The notes beneath the pieces were generated by a model, which was not told the origin of the DNA, ran no database searches, and saw only the letters and a program-made list of their open reading frames with translations. Source: Atriophallophorus winterbourni (lineage: Eukaryota > Platyhelminthes > Trematoda > Plagiorchiida > Microphallidae). Taken from it: a stretch of 64,000 nt of DNA. Of the stretch, positions 36,440 to 48,066 are shown one piece after another. How positions within the stretch are numbered: position 1 is the first letter of the stretch; the number at the start of each line of letters is the position of its first letter. The DNA is taken from assembly GCA_013407085.1 (NCBI GenBank), contig JACCGJ010024146.1:1-64000 (forward strand), read 5' to 3'. Made by a program: the position numbers and the translations under genes.

Positions 36440-36760
36440 TTGGATAAGGTTCTTAGGACCAACGTGTTCAATCACATGGCCCCCGCTCATAGGGTTTGGA
36501 CCCATGAACATGAACAAAAAAGCTCATTTGCATGCATTTCCACCACACACACACCATGCATGCAAATGAGCTTTTTTGTTCATGGTCATGGGTTCATACC
36601 ATGTCTACATGGGTGTGGGCTCATATTCTTGAACCGGTTGGTCATACGAACCTTACCCAACAGTAACATACAAACGCATGCGGGCCCCGATCCTACTATC
36701 CGTGCGGACGGTGTCTGTATGATGCAAATGCAAATGAGGTTTTTTTCTTCATAAATCTTG
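36440..36760. repeat. Head-to-head class 1 elements forming an inverted repeat
   Basis: A perfect 29-base inverted repeat (36509-36537 with 36556-36584) surrounds an 18-base spacer; with one mismatch the arms extend outward by about 8 bases. Each arm carries the CATGCAAATGAGC motif that lies at the 3' side of class 1 hammerhead repeats (compare 37850-37862 and 39698-39710). The plus-strand flank (36600-36740) matches class 1 5' sequence around TTACCCAACAGT and GATCCTACT, but the hammerhead core itself is missing. Confidence 0.6.
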
Positions 36761-37640
36761 ATTTTTTAAACTGGTTATTTAATGGAAATTGAAATTAAAG
36801 ATTGATACCGTGTTTTGGCTACTTAATAATAAATGATCAGTAGCTCTTCATGCTAATGTATAGGAAATTTTAATTTGTTACTGTATTCTGCGTGTACCTA
36901 TTGCCCATGCGTTCAACAATTACCTGATTCGTGATGAAATGTAATCAATAATATGTGCGGGCATATCATATATTATTATGAAAATACTCAAAAATATACT
37001 GATACACTCCGAAGGTTCGATTTATTTTCTTGTGAGGAATACTCGATTGTTAATCACATTTCACAGGTTGTAATGATGAGACAGGTGTATCTTCCGCTAC
37101 AACTAAAAATATTTGATTAGTAAGGTGACGTAACCACTTTCTAATTTTTCTTTTATTCGTCATGTTTTTTACTTACAAGTCTGTTATCTCAAATTCGCTT
37201 CAGAAAACAACTTTGTTAATCCATATAGATTCCTCATTACCAATGTGTCAATGTGCATTGACAAGGTCACGACTTTCCAATTATAAATAGGTCAAGCAGT
37301 TAGACGGTGTGTGCTTAGCGTATGCAGTCAACGCAGGCCACGACAGATGTGCTTTTGGGACGTCGACATTTGTGAAAAGTTATTCAACTTGGTTATTCTA
37401 ATGATTTCCATCAAAACTCAACTCAGGTTGGGAGATTAACCTATTGTCTATCGATCATTCGGTTAATTTAGTCAACAATTTACAGTCATCATCAAGATGA
37501 GCAAGTAAGAACGCCATTGGCTTACGGATACGGTACGTATCTTCACTGGATTTGATCGTTGTTAAATCAGATGTTTCGGGCTTAATATCCACGTAAGCCG
37601 CTTATTGCCACCTGTTTAATATGTGAAGAAGTTGCGTTTG
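36761..37640. other. Non-coding stretch
   Basis: No supported feature. Confidence 0.35.
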
Positions 37641-37880
37641 TATGCGACTGTTAGATAAGGTTGCGACGACCAACATGTTATATCACGTGTCCCAACATGT
37701 ACCGACCTTATCCAACAGTGGAATACGAGCGCAACTTGTTTTCCATTCTTCCACTATTTCAAGCACATGCCAATCCTGATCTTGTTGTCCCTACCTGATG
37801 AGTGCAAACAGCACAAAACCAGTCATGGTGTGTGTGTGATGGAAATCCATGCAAATGAGCATTTGGATATATGTATATTT
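37641..37880 (+). repeat. Class 1 hammerhead element
   Basis: The element includes ACCTTATCCAACAGTGGAAT, then CAATCCTGATC, the ribozyme region (37788-37830) and a 3' part with GTGTGTGTGATGGAAAT and GCAAATGAGC. The same order is seen at 31140-31310 and 39600-39710, defining the class. Confidence 0.6.
37788..37830 (+). ncRNA. Hammerhead ribozyme remnant (class 1)
   Basis: CTGATGA (37795-37801) is intact. Stem II is perfect: GTGC (37802-37805), loop AAACA, GCAC (37811-37814). The next box reads AAAA where GAAA is needed (37815-37818), so the invariant G12 is lost. CCAGTC supplies a GTC cleavage triplet. The stem III palindrome ACCGGT is changed to ACCAGT. Predicted inactive. Confidence 0.65.
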
Positions 37881-38780
37881 TCTCCAAACCAGCATTTAGG
37901 AAGCATGCAAGCGGAGGTTATTACTCTGTTCATTCTCATGAGTAGTTTGGACTAAACGACCTCAATGAACAAACTGTTTTGTAAATCGAGGCAACTTGTC
38001 AGATCAAGCGGTGAATTTTAATCCCAACAGATCCCTATCTTTTCGTGGCTAATAGCCCCGTACGTTATTTACTTTCGCTGTTTGTTTAAATACAGTGAGA
38101 TTATCTACTTTTACTAGAGCGGTCAAATTAAGGTCTCCAGTTTTAACTGCCTATATAACTGTATCTTCTGCTTCGCGAATTAACCACTAGATAATTCTGA
38201 AAAACTACAAGGCTTAAACTACGCCACACATATACACTAAATTTTAAATCACTAAGAGGTTGCTAATAGTTTATTTGGCTAAATCAAGCTTCGTATGAAA
38301 TAAACGTTATTCTCACTGAAGTTATAATTCAATTCGTTCCTCGAGAATTCGAATTCAGATGTAGGTAAATAGAACTTGTTCCTGTTTCAAGCAAACTATT
38401 GTAACGCTACTACACAATCACTTTTAATGAGTTTCATTATCAAATTAGCCAGTATATTGCTGAATCAGAAAGTTTTTTAGATGAAATGAATTTACAAAAT
38501 AATCCAGTGGGTCTACTAGTGAAGAACCTCGATTAGCAACACGTAAAAATGTATTTACAACAATTAAGTTGGAAATATAAATTGAGTGAAGGATATATGT
38601 TAAGACATTTGGTAAAGTGTGTGAAGTTGTGATCGATTAAGTATGAAGCTCATTATTTCCCAGTTTTTTATCATTAAATTGCTTCAATTTAATTAATCAA
38701 GTTAGTTACGCAGTGCGCTACTTTTCACATGACGAAATTTTTCATGAATTACACTCATAAAAATTAATGGCTAATATCAA
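37881..38780. other. Non-coding stretch
   Basis: No supported feature. Confidence 0.35.
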
Positions 38781-38813
38781 AGTAATGTGTTGCTCACATC
38801 CCCATCCCTTACA

Positions 38814-38853
38814 TACCAATACCGGTTTCAGGCTGTTTGCCATCGTCAGGTGG
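38814..38853 (-). ncRNA. Hammerhead ribozyme, copy 1 of tandem pair
   Basis: Minus-strand order: CCAC (stem I), CTGACGA (38849-38843), stem II GGC-AAACA-GCC, GAAAC, palindrome ACCGGT (38826-38821), A at position 17, then TTGG. All core boxes are intact. Stem I is weakened because GTGG has become TTGG. Confidence 0.65.
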
Positions 38854-39057
38854 AGACAGTAAGATCAGGTTCAGTGAGCCTTGCAACAGTGGTAAAGTGG
38901 TAAACAAAGTCATGCTTATATGCCACTGTTATATAGGGTTCGCACAACGAACCACGATGTTCGGACACAGAATCACAAAGTGATTCTTGGTTAAAGCACT
39001 CAAGGCGATTATGGATGACCAAAGTAATGTGTTGCTCACATCATCATCCCTTACACA

Positions 39058-39095
39058 CCACTACCGGTTTCAGGCTGTTTGCCATCGTCAGGTGG
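39058..39095 (-). ncRNA. Hammerhead ribozyme, copy 2 of tandem pair
   Basis: Minus-strand order: CCAC (39095-39092), CTGACGA (39091-39085), stem II GGC/GCC with loop AAACA (39083-39073), GAAAC (39071-39067), palindrome ACCGGT (39068-39063), A at the cleavage position (39062), GTGG (39061-39058). Stem I pairs CCAC with GTGG exactly. The core is complete (CUGANGA, GAAA, GUA triplet). A U-U mismatch separates stem II from the core. Stem III is a six-base palindrome, which cannot form a stable hairpin but can pair between two molecules. Confidence 0.7.
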
Positions 39096-39638
39096 AGACA
39101 GTAAGATCAGGTTCTGTGAGCCTTGAAACAGTGGTAAAATGGTAAACAAAGTTATCAAACCGCCAGTGACCATTCTTCGAGTATAGTCTCTTTGCATGAG
39201 CTTAAAGCTTCCACTGATTAGGAAAAATTGTATGTGGTTGGAACACAGATTTTAGTAACAACGTTCTCGAATCAATTCTCATTGTTTATTTACCCGAATG
39301 TAGCTCACTTCCTATATAAAACCTAAGTCTCCGAATTTGTCTTGCTTTATGAGATACCCATTAAAAGAAAAAAATTGTGATTAAAAGTTGTCGGAAAATG
39401 TAAACATATCTGTAAATCTGTACGGCTACTCTCCAATGCATCATAAGTTTTATTCGTATAAGAAAATGATGAATTCTTTCATTAGGAGCTCTTTTAAACA
39501 AATTCAGTCATAATAGTTTCGTGAATAAAACTTCACTAATCTAATCACAAATCACAAATATCAAAAGTAGTGTATACTCCATCAATATGAATCAGTGGCG
39601 CAGGTAGAATAATTGAATTCGAATCCTGATCTCACTGT

Positions 39639-39680
39639 TTTTACTTGATGATTGCAAACAGCACGAAACCGGTCATGGGC
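39639..39680 (+). ncRNA. Hammerhead ribozyme, near intact (class 1)
   Basis: Plus strand: TTGATGA (39645-39651, first C changed to T), stem II TTGC-AAACA-GCAC (39652-39664), GAAA (39665-39668), CCGGTC (39669-39674) with GTC triplet, then ATGG. The 3' flank contains GTGTGATGGAAATACATGCA. One core change makes strong activity unlikely. Confidence 0.6.
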
Positions 39681-39939
39681 TGTGTGATGGAAATACATGC
39701 AAATGAGCATTTTTGAATTCGGATCGCTTTACTTGTATCATCGTCCCAAGCTCTGGGTAATTTCCACTATTTCGAATAAAACTTTGGTCTCATTGCTGAC
39801 ACCCCTAGCTTTATAACGTTTTGCAACACGTTTAGTATATTCGTTATTTCCATCCGTCTCTCCCTGCCAACCAATCACAAAGCAGTAAATCTGTACTATT
39901 ACCTGATTGGACAAGATTTATCTTCATCGGATTCTAATC

Positions 39940-40354
39940 ATGTCAGGCAAGGAGATGTTTCGTCTGATTATTCCACGCGTAATCAGCCAATCCAATCTCA
40001 AACAAACATTCGAAACGGATGAGAAGTATTATCCTCGCTTTAGTCCATTCGCCCTACTCATCCACCCCTTAGCCTCGGAGGAGGAGGAAAAACTTGTCCT
40101 CCTCATTTATCTGAGTCTTGACATGCGATCGATAAGAATTTCTGAATGTTTTTCTTTCCAAACCTCCTTGGGATTGAGTTTCACTCGTGCTAGTCAATTC
40201 GACAATATTTATGCACGGCAAATCAAGCACGTTCTATTAGATTTAGATAAAATCAGCTGGATAGAATCGGAATTGTTTGCTTCAAGATATGTTATCAGCA
40301 TTGTGAAAGCCACGATGTCGAGTACGCATGACTTTGGTGTCGAAATTCAGCCGG
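39940..40354 (+). CDS. Unassigned ORF, possible upstream exon of the GATA gene
   Basis: A frame is open from at least 39907 to 40407. It has an ATG at 39940 (MSGKEMFRLII), an acidic run SEEEEKLVLL, and no domain I recognise. A strong donor GTAAGT begins at 40355. If the exon ends at 40354 the last codon is left with one base. That is the phase needed to join the exon at 48808, which begins with two bases of a codon. One in three exons would match by chance, and the spacing of about 8.5 kb is unremarkable here. A second frame across 39900-40005 also looks serine-rich and open. Translation start and membership are both uncertain. Confidence 0.25.
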
Positions 40355-40407
40355 GTAAGTTCAAGTTGTTCTACGCCATAATCAATTTTTACCTGAAAGG
40401 GGAGTAG

Positions 40408-43400
40408 AAAATATGCCCATATTTTAAAAAAATATGACCTATGATGGTTATTTTCGTTTTCTAGTTACAATGAATTTTCGAATCATTATTTTTATGAAAC
40501 ATTTTGAGCATAACCGTGAACAGATCGCTGCCATAGCACCTCTCGAAACATGATCACACTGACTACACACTACGAGTGTAAATTAAGGGACTTTAGTCGT
40601 GTGGTGTAGCAAATGATGAGTAAAAAGGAATTATTTAATTAATTATACCTAAAACTATAGGCTTTTCTTTCAAACAGTTCGACTTACTGATTATTTTGAT
40701 TGGACTTACACTAAGACCTATGTCAGATTGTTGATTTCATTATACATTCACTAAAATTGTATCAATGTGCTTCAGTAAAAAACGCCCATATCCGAACAAT
40801 GATATTTACAATTAATTTGCACCAAAACTAATTTATCCATGACTGTATCCTGAAGTTGGAGAACTTGTGGCGATCTATGATATAATCATGACGTACATCT
40901 ATGGTAATGCAATAATGCAACTACAATATTAATGCAGCTATATAATAATACTATACTGCGTGATACTATACTGTGTAATACTATACTATGTATTATTACT
41001 ATAATAATAATGCATTTATGTAATAATGCAACTAGAGTTTTCAACTTTCTCAGCTGGCGAATATTCTAACATTTCGTAGATGATTTTGATGCGCTCATTT
41101 GATGGCAGTGTGTGGTGACGTACGGGCTTTAGGTTGTACTCAACAGTGAATTCAATGTCTATTTATTAAGCAGTTATTCGTACTAAGTATACTGCGTCAT
41201 GATTTCCTTGGTCATATTAATTCAAAGAACGGTGATTAACGCGATTGAAACCGGGGTACATTATTGCTTTTCTTGTTTGGACATTCCTCATCTTTGAAAT
41301 AGATATATTTTCAAAACTCTTGTTGTTCGATAACTTTAGTTAAAAATTAGCGCAAATTAACCTATTGGTTATATTTTCTCACACTGAAAATGTTGACATA
41401 TGATCAAGAGTTTTGCACTGAGATAAATTGCATCACTTGTTCCCTACGCTATTTTTTATGGAGTTGCTTCTAGGAGGCAGTATATAGAATCAATCAAGAT
41501 TACACCGATGACTCTCCATTTTAGTAATATAAGTAAAATAGGTTATGAGTTTTGAATATGAGAATGTTTTTACATGTTTTAATGAGTCTGATTATAAAAC
41601 TGATGATAATGAAACATTCAAACACAAACCTACTTTATTGTAAGGAAGTGTCTCAAAAACTACTCAGATGGGGAAAACGTGGGATGAATCAGAAATTCAA
41701 ACATGATTGGTTAAAACTTTGATATATGAAATCACTACAGGAGAACGAATATCTGATTTAGAACGTGATGTTAACCAATTACTTTCATACTTAAGCGCAT
41801 ATAACAATTATATGATCAAGTGTAATTAATTCTATTTATTTTCTTTCTTTGATTAAAAAGTATACATGTTAATATGCTATGAAAAAATGGAATAATTAAC
41901 AAACATTTGCATTAAAACACATAGGATATCTTAAACGTGTGCGTCGGTCGTTTTGCGGTTTTCTATAACATGGGAGACCAGGAATAGTGTCATTATTACG
42001 ATCTAGCATGTAATCACTATGTTATGAGGAATGTGAGTTCATGTTTCGAAAAAAATTCCTTCCGAGTGTATCTCATAAGTGTTACACCCGTAAATGAACA
42101 TTTCGTTAATTTTTTCACGCTGAAATATCATGGCTTATCAACAATAGTTTGACATCGTTGATGCTATGTATTCTAAGAACATCGAGGAACATGCATATTC
42201 TAATGAGTATGTGTGCTCAATTAGTAAAATGGATCCAAACTTTTTTTCCAAAGCGGTTTTCCGATAGATATGATATAAGCATATCAAAAACATCAACCGC
42301 TAAAAGAAACAAGTCCTATCATTTGGGATATCAGTTCAACGAGCTCTGAAAGTTGAATCAATTTTGCTGGAAATTTCAGGCTAGAAATAATCGCTAATTA
42401 GACCTAGAAACGTAATTCAGTTGTTATTCTACCGACGACTGCTTCCAAACAAAGCACTGGAATAACGTCTGCTGAAAGCATATTTTTTAAATTTTGATAA
42501 TCATAAAATACTTTACTCATGAAGCGCATTAGTTGAGAATCGTACTATTGATCACAGCAGTGTTGCTCTAACCTGTAAACGTCAACGACACCTGAACTGG
42601 ACAAACGGTACCGGGTTGTCCGACATAATATGATACACGCTGAATGGTGTGTCGATAAATCTAAATATTACGGCATTATCACATAAAGCGCATTGTAGAT
42701 AAATATAGCATTATATGGGCGAGATATACATCCACAGTCGATATCGACTGTAAGAAATGCAGCAGAACAAAGATTCGGTATGACTGGAAAATGGAAAACG
42801 CTGTCCATACATTAATTTACAACCGAAAATAACTTAATGCACAACAGTTCACAGTAATGTTGATGTACGAATATTGATTCATTACCACCGGAGATATGAG
42901 GATTTATTCACTAGTCTAAGCAAATCTGTTTGTTCGATAAGTCTGCAATAGAAATTTCTTAACGTGCTCCAATGAAAAAGACCATAGCCAAACGGGGAAG
43001 CTGTGAAATATGTGAAATGGAATTTGAATGATGTTGAAATGCATGTAACTACGGATTCTAATGCATCTAACCATCCACATAATTGAAGACCTCGTGTTCG
43101 CACTTGCTGGTGCAAGCAATTTCGTATATTTTGTACATTTGCAACGTTAATCGGAAATGGTGCCCGATATTACTGTAATTCGAGGCGGTCTTTTGATTGT
43201 AGTTGGAAGTCTCCTCATATCCCAACTATGCAAATGGTGTTTTATGAAACAAGTCAATAATATTATTGAAACATTCACCTCAAATAGGTAGCCTGATATT
43301 AATAACGGAACGATTCGTTGTTTCTAAATAATATTGATTCTGATATTTATATCGTACAATATTACACAAATTTGATTGGATGGAATATTATACTACGTTT

Positions 43401-46090
43401 AAATATATAAATATTCAAAGCACAATTCATCATCTTTAGCAAAAACATATTTGAATTTCCAGCATTTTATTCAAGATATAATCTTTTCAGATTTCCACAT
43501 TTACGACACAATAAAACGACCTTAACTTGCTGATAACTCCCACGCAATTAAATTTAACCCACAGCGCAGTAATGACAGAGTCAGCCATGGTCCCAGAGGA
43601 GCCATCAATCTCTTACGAAACTTGTTGTTCGATTGGGAGCATAATTTTAATAAACCAATAGGTTTATGAAGAATGGATGAACACTACTCGGATGGCCTAA
43701 ACTCATCAACTCACTGTCAAACTTCGATTTGATATGTAATCACGTGACACATTCTTCACGATGCTTTCTGGTTTCAGCTGAGGAAATTTTCTGAAATCGA
43801 CGGGACTGGAATAAACATTGAAACGCTTCCTGTTTCAAGTTTTTATATAGTGTGATATGTTTGTATGCTTTAGCAATGTCGAAAAAGTAGCACGTTGACA
43901 TTTTATTGCGCAAGCTCTAGATTACAAAACCTACTATTTCGCCACGATAATTTTGATGTCATTCTAAATTACGTAACACTTTTTTTTAAATTCAAGTTAA
44001 TCTGAATCAGATTCAGAAAATTTGGTTGGAATCTAAACAGCTCATGTTATGTTCATGAGGAATATTCATAGGATATCATTTCTCTTTAGGACGGATTAAA
44101 TTGTACAAGTTTCCACAGTGTTTATGTATTCCCCAGCAGTTAAAATCAATCAATCGACTGAATGTTATTTTCTGAAGCCTCATCATTTTTAACTTCGAAA
44201 AATCGTATATAAATTGGTAGAAAATAAACCGATAGCAATTTTTACGAAGTTAGTTTCAAGAATATATTCAGCTTTGTTTGAGACGGATCGATCTGACATA
44301 TTCATAGAAATAAACTCACGAGCAAAGTGTTAACATCTTTTATTCAAGACAGGGGAGCTTTGTGAGACCTGATAAGAAAATAGAAAATGACTTTATCCGC
44401 TTACACATATTTTCAGCGAACAGATTAATATATCAACACAAATTTCAAAAGTAAAATTAATGAATAGGTCCTACGAAACAACCCTATTTATGTCAGGCGA
44501 AACATTTCACTAAAAATAGCTTTAAGAGATTTTTATCAAGAGTACTTTCATTATCAAGATAATAGCTTTGGCGTACTGTCATACACGATGGTTCAAACAA
44601 CAAACTTATCGAGACAACCTGCAACACTAAGCAACATCAATTTGATAACAGTGTTCTTCCAGTATGAAACGACCTCTATTTTGCAATGAAAATATCCATC
44701 ATCATTGCCTCGATTGACATAGTAGTCTGATTTTGACTTAAGGTAACGTTCAGCAGCCGTCCAAGTTTGTAACGCGAAAAAGAATCCTTCATTCGTTTAG
44801 CTCAAATGTGACCGCCCAAATATTCGAAATTCAACAATAGCAATTTCCTAGAACATTGAATTTTTATTCTGTAATGGAAATCATACATGGGAAATATAAA
44901 TATGGCTATATAAGCCGAATTTTAGGGGCGTAAGCGTAGTCATTCAGGCTGTCTGTCTTTGATACTTTGCATTCGATGTTATTAAAATCACATATTTTGA
45001 TGATGATATGTTTCTGAGTGAAAGTAGGATGTCTTCATACCAGATTTCAATGACATTTATGTATGTGACACATGGAATCAAGGTCTGGAAAATCAAAATG
45101 TCCATGCCTCACATATTGACGTTCCCAAATTTCTCTACTGGAAGTAGGTGTGGATTATACAATTATTATATTTCTGTAACTCAGGTGCAAAACGGATTCT
45201 TTGACTATTAAATATACGATCGTAAATCAATCTGTTTCATGAATGACATCAAAATGCAGAGGCAAATATTTTGCACCTCACCTTTTGGCCCGTATACAAA
45301 ACAATTTATAGGCGTGATGTTAGTAATCGACCTTGTGATTGTTACGGTACACTGGAGCTGGTGACGTGATCAACGTCATATAATATTCGAACCTCTGCAA
45401 CAAACGAACTCGGACATTAAAATGAACAGAACAATGTGTCTGTCAATAAAAATTATGATGACCCAATAGCTAAAACCGTGCGCCAGGTATACGAAAAATG
45501 TATGCAATCATAGCCAAAGATTTCATTATGTATGTTTTAGATATATCGCTCAAGCATCTAATTGAACTTAGCGTATTCATCAATGTCACCTAAGTCGCTG
45601 ACGAAAAAAATAAGATAATTTATAGCTTTTTTGAAATTTGACACCAGTTTTCTACTTACTCATATATCAGAAGTCGTTTATTGGGAACGATTGATCAGTT
45701 TACATGGCCAGTATTTGCATTAATTTCAAAATAAGAAGAAGAAGAAGAAGAATGACTTTATTCGTGTTCACGAATTTTCAGCATACGGCTTGCGGTAGCA
45801 AAATGATGAACAGTTCTTGTCATTATTCAATATTGACAAAATACTTTTCGATTGTTCGTGGTAATACGCTCAATGTACTTCGACGTTTATATTGTCCCCG
45901 TAATGAAACGAAAGTATATTGTGTATGTTAACGTGTTTCCAGCTAGCTAAGCGCGAATTAAGAGAGATGTTTTGGTGGGCGTCTGCTCAAACCAAATAAC
46001 AAGCTGCCTTATCCGGCTAGATATTCGATCGTTGTATGCTCATCATCTACCGACTTAAATTAGGCTAAATATGATACACAGAGAGATGTT
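40408..46090. other. Long AT-rich stretch
   Basis: No supported gene. A few weak points: minus-strand CYFFDIAKAY near 43890 recalls the LINE palm segment and may be a very old fragment; 42650-42790 resembles the repeats at 47690 and 59650 only in a short ATACATCCACAGTCGA block. A retroposon tail in reverse is listed separately at 45735-45800. Confidence 0.4.
45735..45800 (-). repeat. Retroposon 3' end with (TTC)n tail, minus strand
   Basis: AAG repeats on the plus strand, followed by AATGACTTTATTCGTGTTCA, are the reverse complement of the end at 31530-31562. The body beyond about 45800 is not shared. Confidence 0.5.
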
Positions 46091-46560
46091 GAAATGTGTA
46101 TTCAATTCAATTTAATGGTCTAAAAATCATATAGCTTTACAAAAACCACAGAATAATATGGGAATTACGAATAACATAGGTAGTAAAAACGGGATTTGTT
46201 TGCTCGCTGAGCAGTTCAGGAATCAGGTAAAATCCATAGGGCAGAAACTGTTTTCAATCGGTTGGATGGCATATGTAAATCCATGGGGTCAAGATGTATA
46301 GTTTACTTCGGTGCATGGGTTCAAATTTCAAAGCTTTTTTGGGTAGAATATATCGGTTCAATGTTTGGATTGGTCGATATGAAGCTGTCCAAGTTCGATT
46401 TGAATATATCCAAGTTGGGTGAATGTGCAACATTACAGGGTAAGAAGTTCCAGGTAAAACATACACGTACAAAATAAAAATACTTTTGACAGTTCAGTCT
46501 CGAGTCGGGAATAAGTACTGTGTAGTATTTTATATATTAGGAATAATTTACATCGACATG
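46091..46560 (-). mobile_element. CR1-like LINE 3' fragment
   Basis: On the minus strand the segment 46500-46340 reads with a C-terminal pattern (tyrosine/phenylalanine-rich, then WNFLPC, and FKSNLDS in shifted frame). The 3' terminus near 46100-46140 has AGACCATTAAATTG. It is 5'-truncated. Confidence 0.5.
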
Positions 46561-46704
46561 GTGTGTTATGAAAATTGTAGGTAACAGGGAGACAAGGAAC
46601 CTGTGTCTAATGAAATTTTTGAGAGTTCTTAAAATTAAACTTCGCGTAATGTTCATTGTTTGCTCACAATCTGAGGTTTAAATTAAATAGTAATCCTACC
46701 CAAC

Positions 46705-47180
46705 AGTGGTGGTGGCTTAGTGTTTAAACTAGTGTATTTTACAGCAAATGCTTCGTGGTTCAAATCCCTCCACAGGTTGATGTTTAGGAAAACTAAGTTT
46801 GACCTTGAGTGTTCAACATACTCAGCGGCAAATTTGTAATTGAAAACGGCCGCTTCTGATACAAACGCTTCGACGGACCAAGCGTGAGAGTCACTACAGG
46901 GAACAAGAATAAATGTGATCACAATAAAATGAAAAACTAACATTCTAACGACCACTTCTGTTTTGGCCTCACCGTTGAGCAGCCTATAGAAAAACCTAGA
47001 GGGTTCAAGCCACCTAGGCAGGACCAGGATCAGTGGTCGATTCGCATGATAAGGTGTGTATTGTTATCAACCTGATACAAGTGAAAACTGTGAAGATTGG
47101 TTGACTCTGTGGCTCGCAACTGTCAGCTTCTGTGTCGGAAGTGAAACGTTACCCAAACAATGCTCTAACCGATCGCGCTA
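46705..47180 (+). repeat. tRNA-headed class 2 hammerhead-type element
   Basis: The left part (46705-46775) has a tRNA-like promoter: an A-box-like TGGCTTAGTGTTTAA (46713-) and B box GGTTCAAATCC (46757-46767). The right part (47119-47175) has CTGTCA, the hairpin arms GCTTCTG/CGGAAGT, GAAACGTTACCC and CTCTAACCGAT, matching the class 2 core and terminal arm. A reversed, more decayed core lies at about 46855-46885. So the element is bracketed by opposed cores, as at 56000-56360. Minus frame 46955-46683 shows a hydrophobic signal-like start but lies across this repeat and is probably not a gene. Confidence 0.5.
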
Positions 47181-47689
47181 TGTCGAGTTAACAGGTGATA
47201 AACAGTTGACCTATGGGCGCCAATTGATAAGGTATAAATGACTTTTTTATAAGCTTAAACGATCATACGCTGTGCAGTACAATAGTAACAAGAAAACATT
47301 TGACGTCAAATTTTTCAATGTCTGCGCTAAACGAGTTCATATATAGTGCCATCAGACTTAATAAAAGTTGGTATGAAATTAATTATACATTAAATTCCGG
47401 TCAATCGCTTTTCTCTTACAATATATGAAGTGCCGATAAAGTATTTGATCCTATCTATTTTCTCTTAAACTATGTGTTTCAAAGCGATAGCGATCATCCA
47501 AATATTTAGCGTAAAGAAATTTCATGAACACACATTGCAAACAATGTTCCGCATTGAAAACACTGTCAGATACGATTTGCACAACGAAACGTTTTGGTGG
47601 AAAATAAAATCCAAGAACTGGTTCAAGTGATGAGCTGTAATGAATCATGTTATCTTTTTAGTAAACGCGAGGTTGATTCGAGGACCAAC

Positions 47690-48000
47690 TTGGCATCAAT
47701 GATTTAGAAGCGTTTTCGAAGTGAATATAAAGACTCTTAACATGGAATAGATTTCGGAGACACAGTGTAAGGCGTCATCTCCATGCTGAGGATGAGCAGA
47801 TTTTGCTCTCGGCTGCTGAACTCAGGGAATGCCGATTGTGTGTAAATGCTGTTGAGTGGCCGATTACTACTGTGAGCTCTGCGGTAGAGATTGTTCCTAC
47901 AGAATAAGACAGTTTAGACATTCGAAATGCTGTTGAGCATGCAATAGTCACCCCCTCGTGATGTATATCAAAGGTCACTGTCGAACGAGATATAATTTCT
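47690..48000 (+). repeat. Interspersed repeat R3
   Basis: Aligns with 59650-59950 through several blocks: GTAA followed by GCGTCATCT/GCGCCATCT, TGCTCTCG, TAGTCATTCGAAAA/TAGACATTCGAAATG, GAGCATG and GATGTA. It is not protein-coding in any consistent frame. Type unknown. Confidence 0.5.
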
Positions 48001-48066
48001 CAGATACACTTGAAACATAATCAAATGTTAATATATTTTGGTGCTCACATTCCCATCCCTTACACA

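Larger units (their letters stand above)
38781..39150 (-). repeat. Two tandem class 1 elements, minus strand
   Basis: A block of about 120 bases (AGTAATGTGTTGCTCACATC through CAGTAAGATCAGG to GGTAAACAAAGT) occurs twice, at 38781-38913 and 39022-39152. The copies differ at a few positions. Each contains a hammerhead core on the minus strand. Between them lies class 1 5' flank sequence (CACTGTTATATAGGGTTCG). The copies are in the same orientation with a unit spacing of about 240 bases. Confidence 0.75.

Noticed and set aside
36428..36754. Plus-strand 108-codon frame
   Set aside because: It runs through the palindromic junction of two repeats, and inverted repeats often keep frames open by symmetry.
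40900..41040. TAATAATAC-rich stretch as a CRISPR-like or satellite array
   Set aside because: Imperfect short AT-rich repetition without regular spacers; simple-sequence slippage explains it.
41250..41265. TTGAAACCGGGG as a hammerhead core
   Set aside because: GAAAC is present but there is no first core box and no stem II upstream.
46683..46955. Minus-strand 90-codon frame with a hydrophobic, signal-peptide-like start
   Set aside because: It lies across a tRNA-headed repeat with a B box and class 2 hammerhead remains on the other strand. The frame is better explained as repeat sequence.
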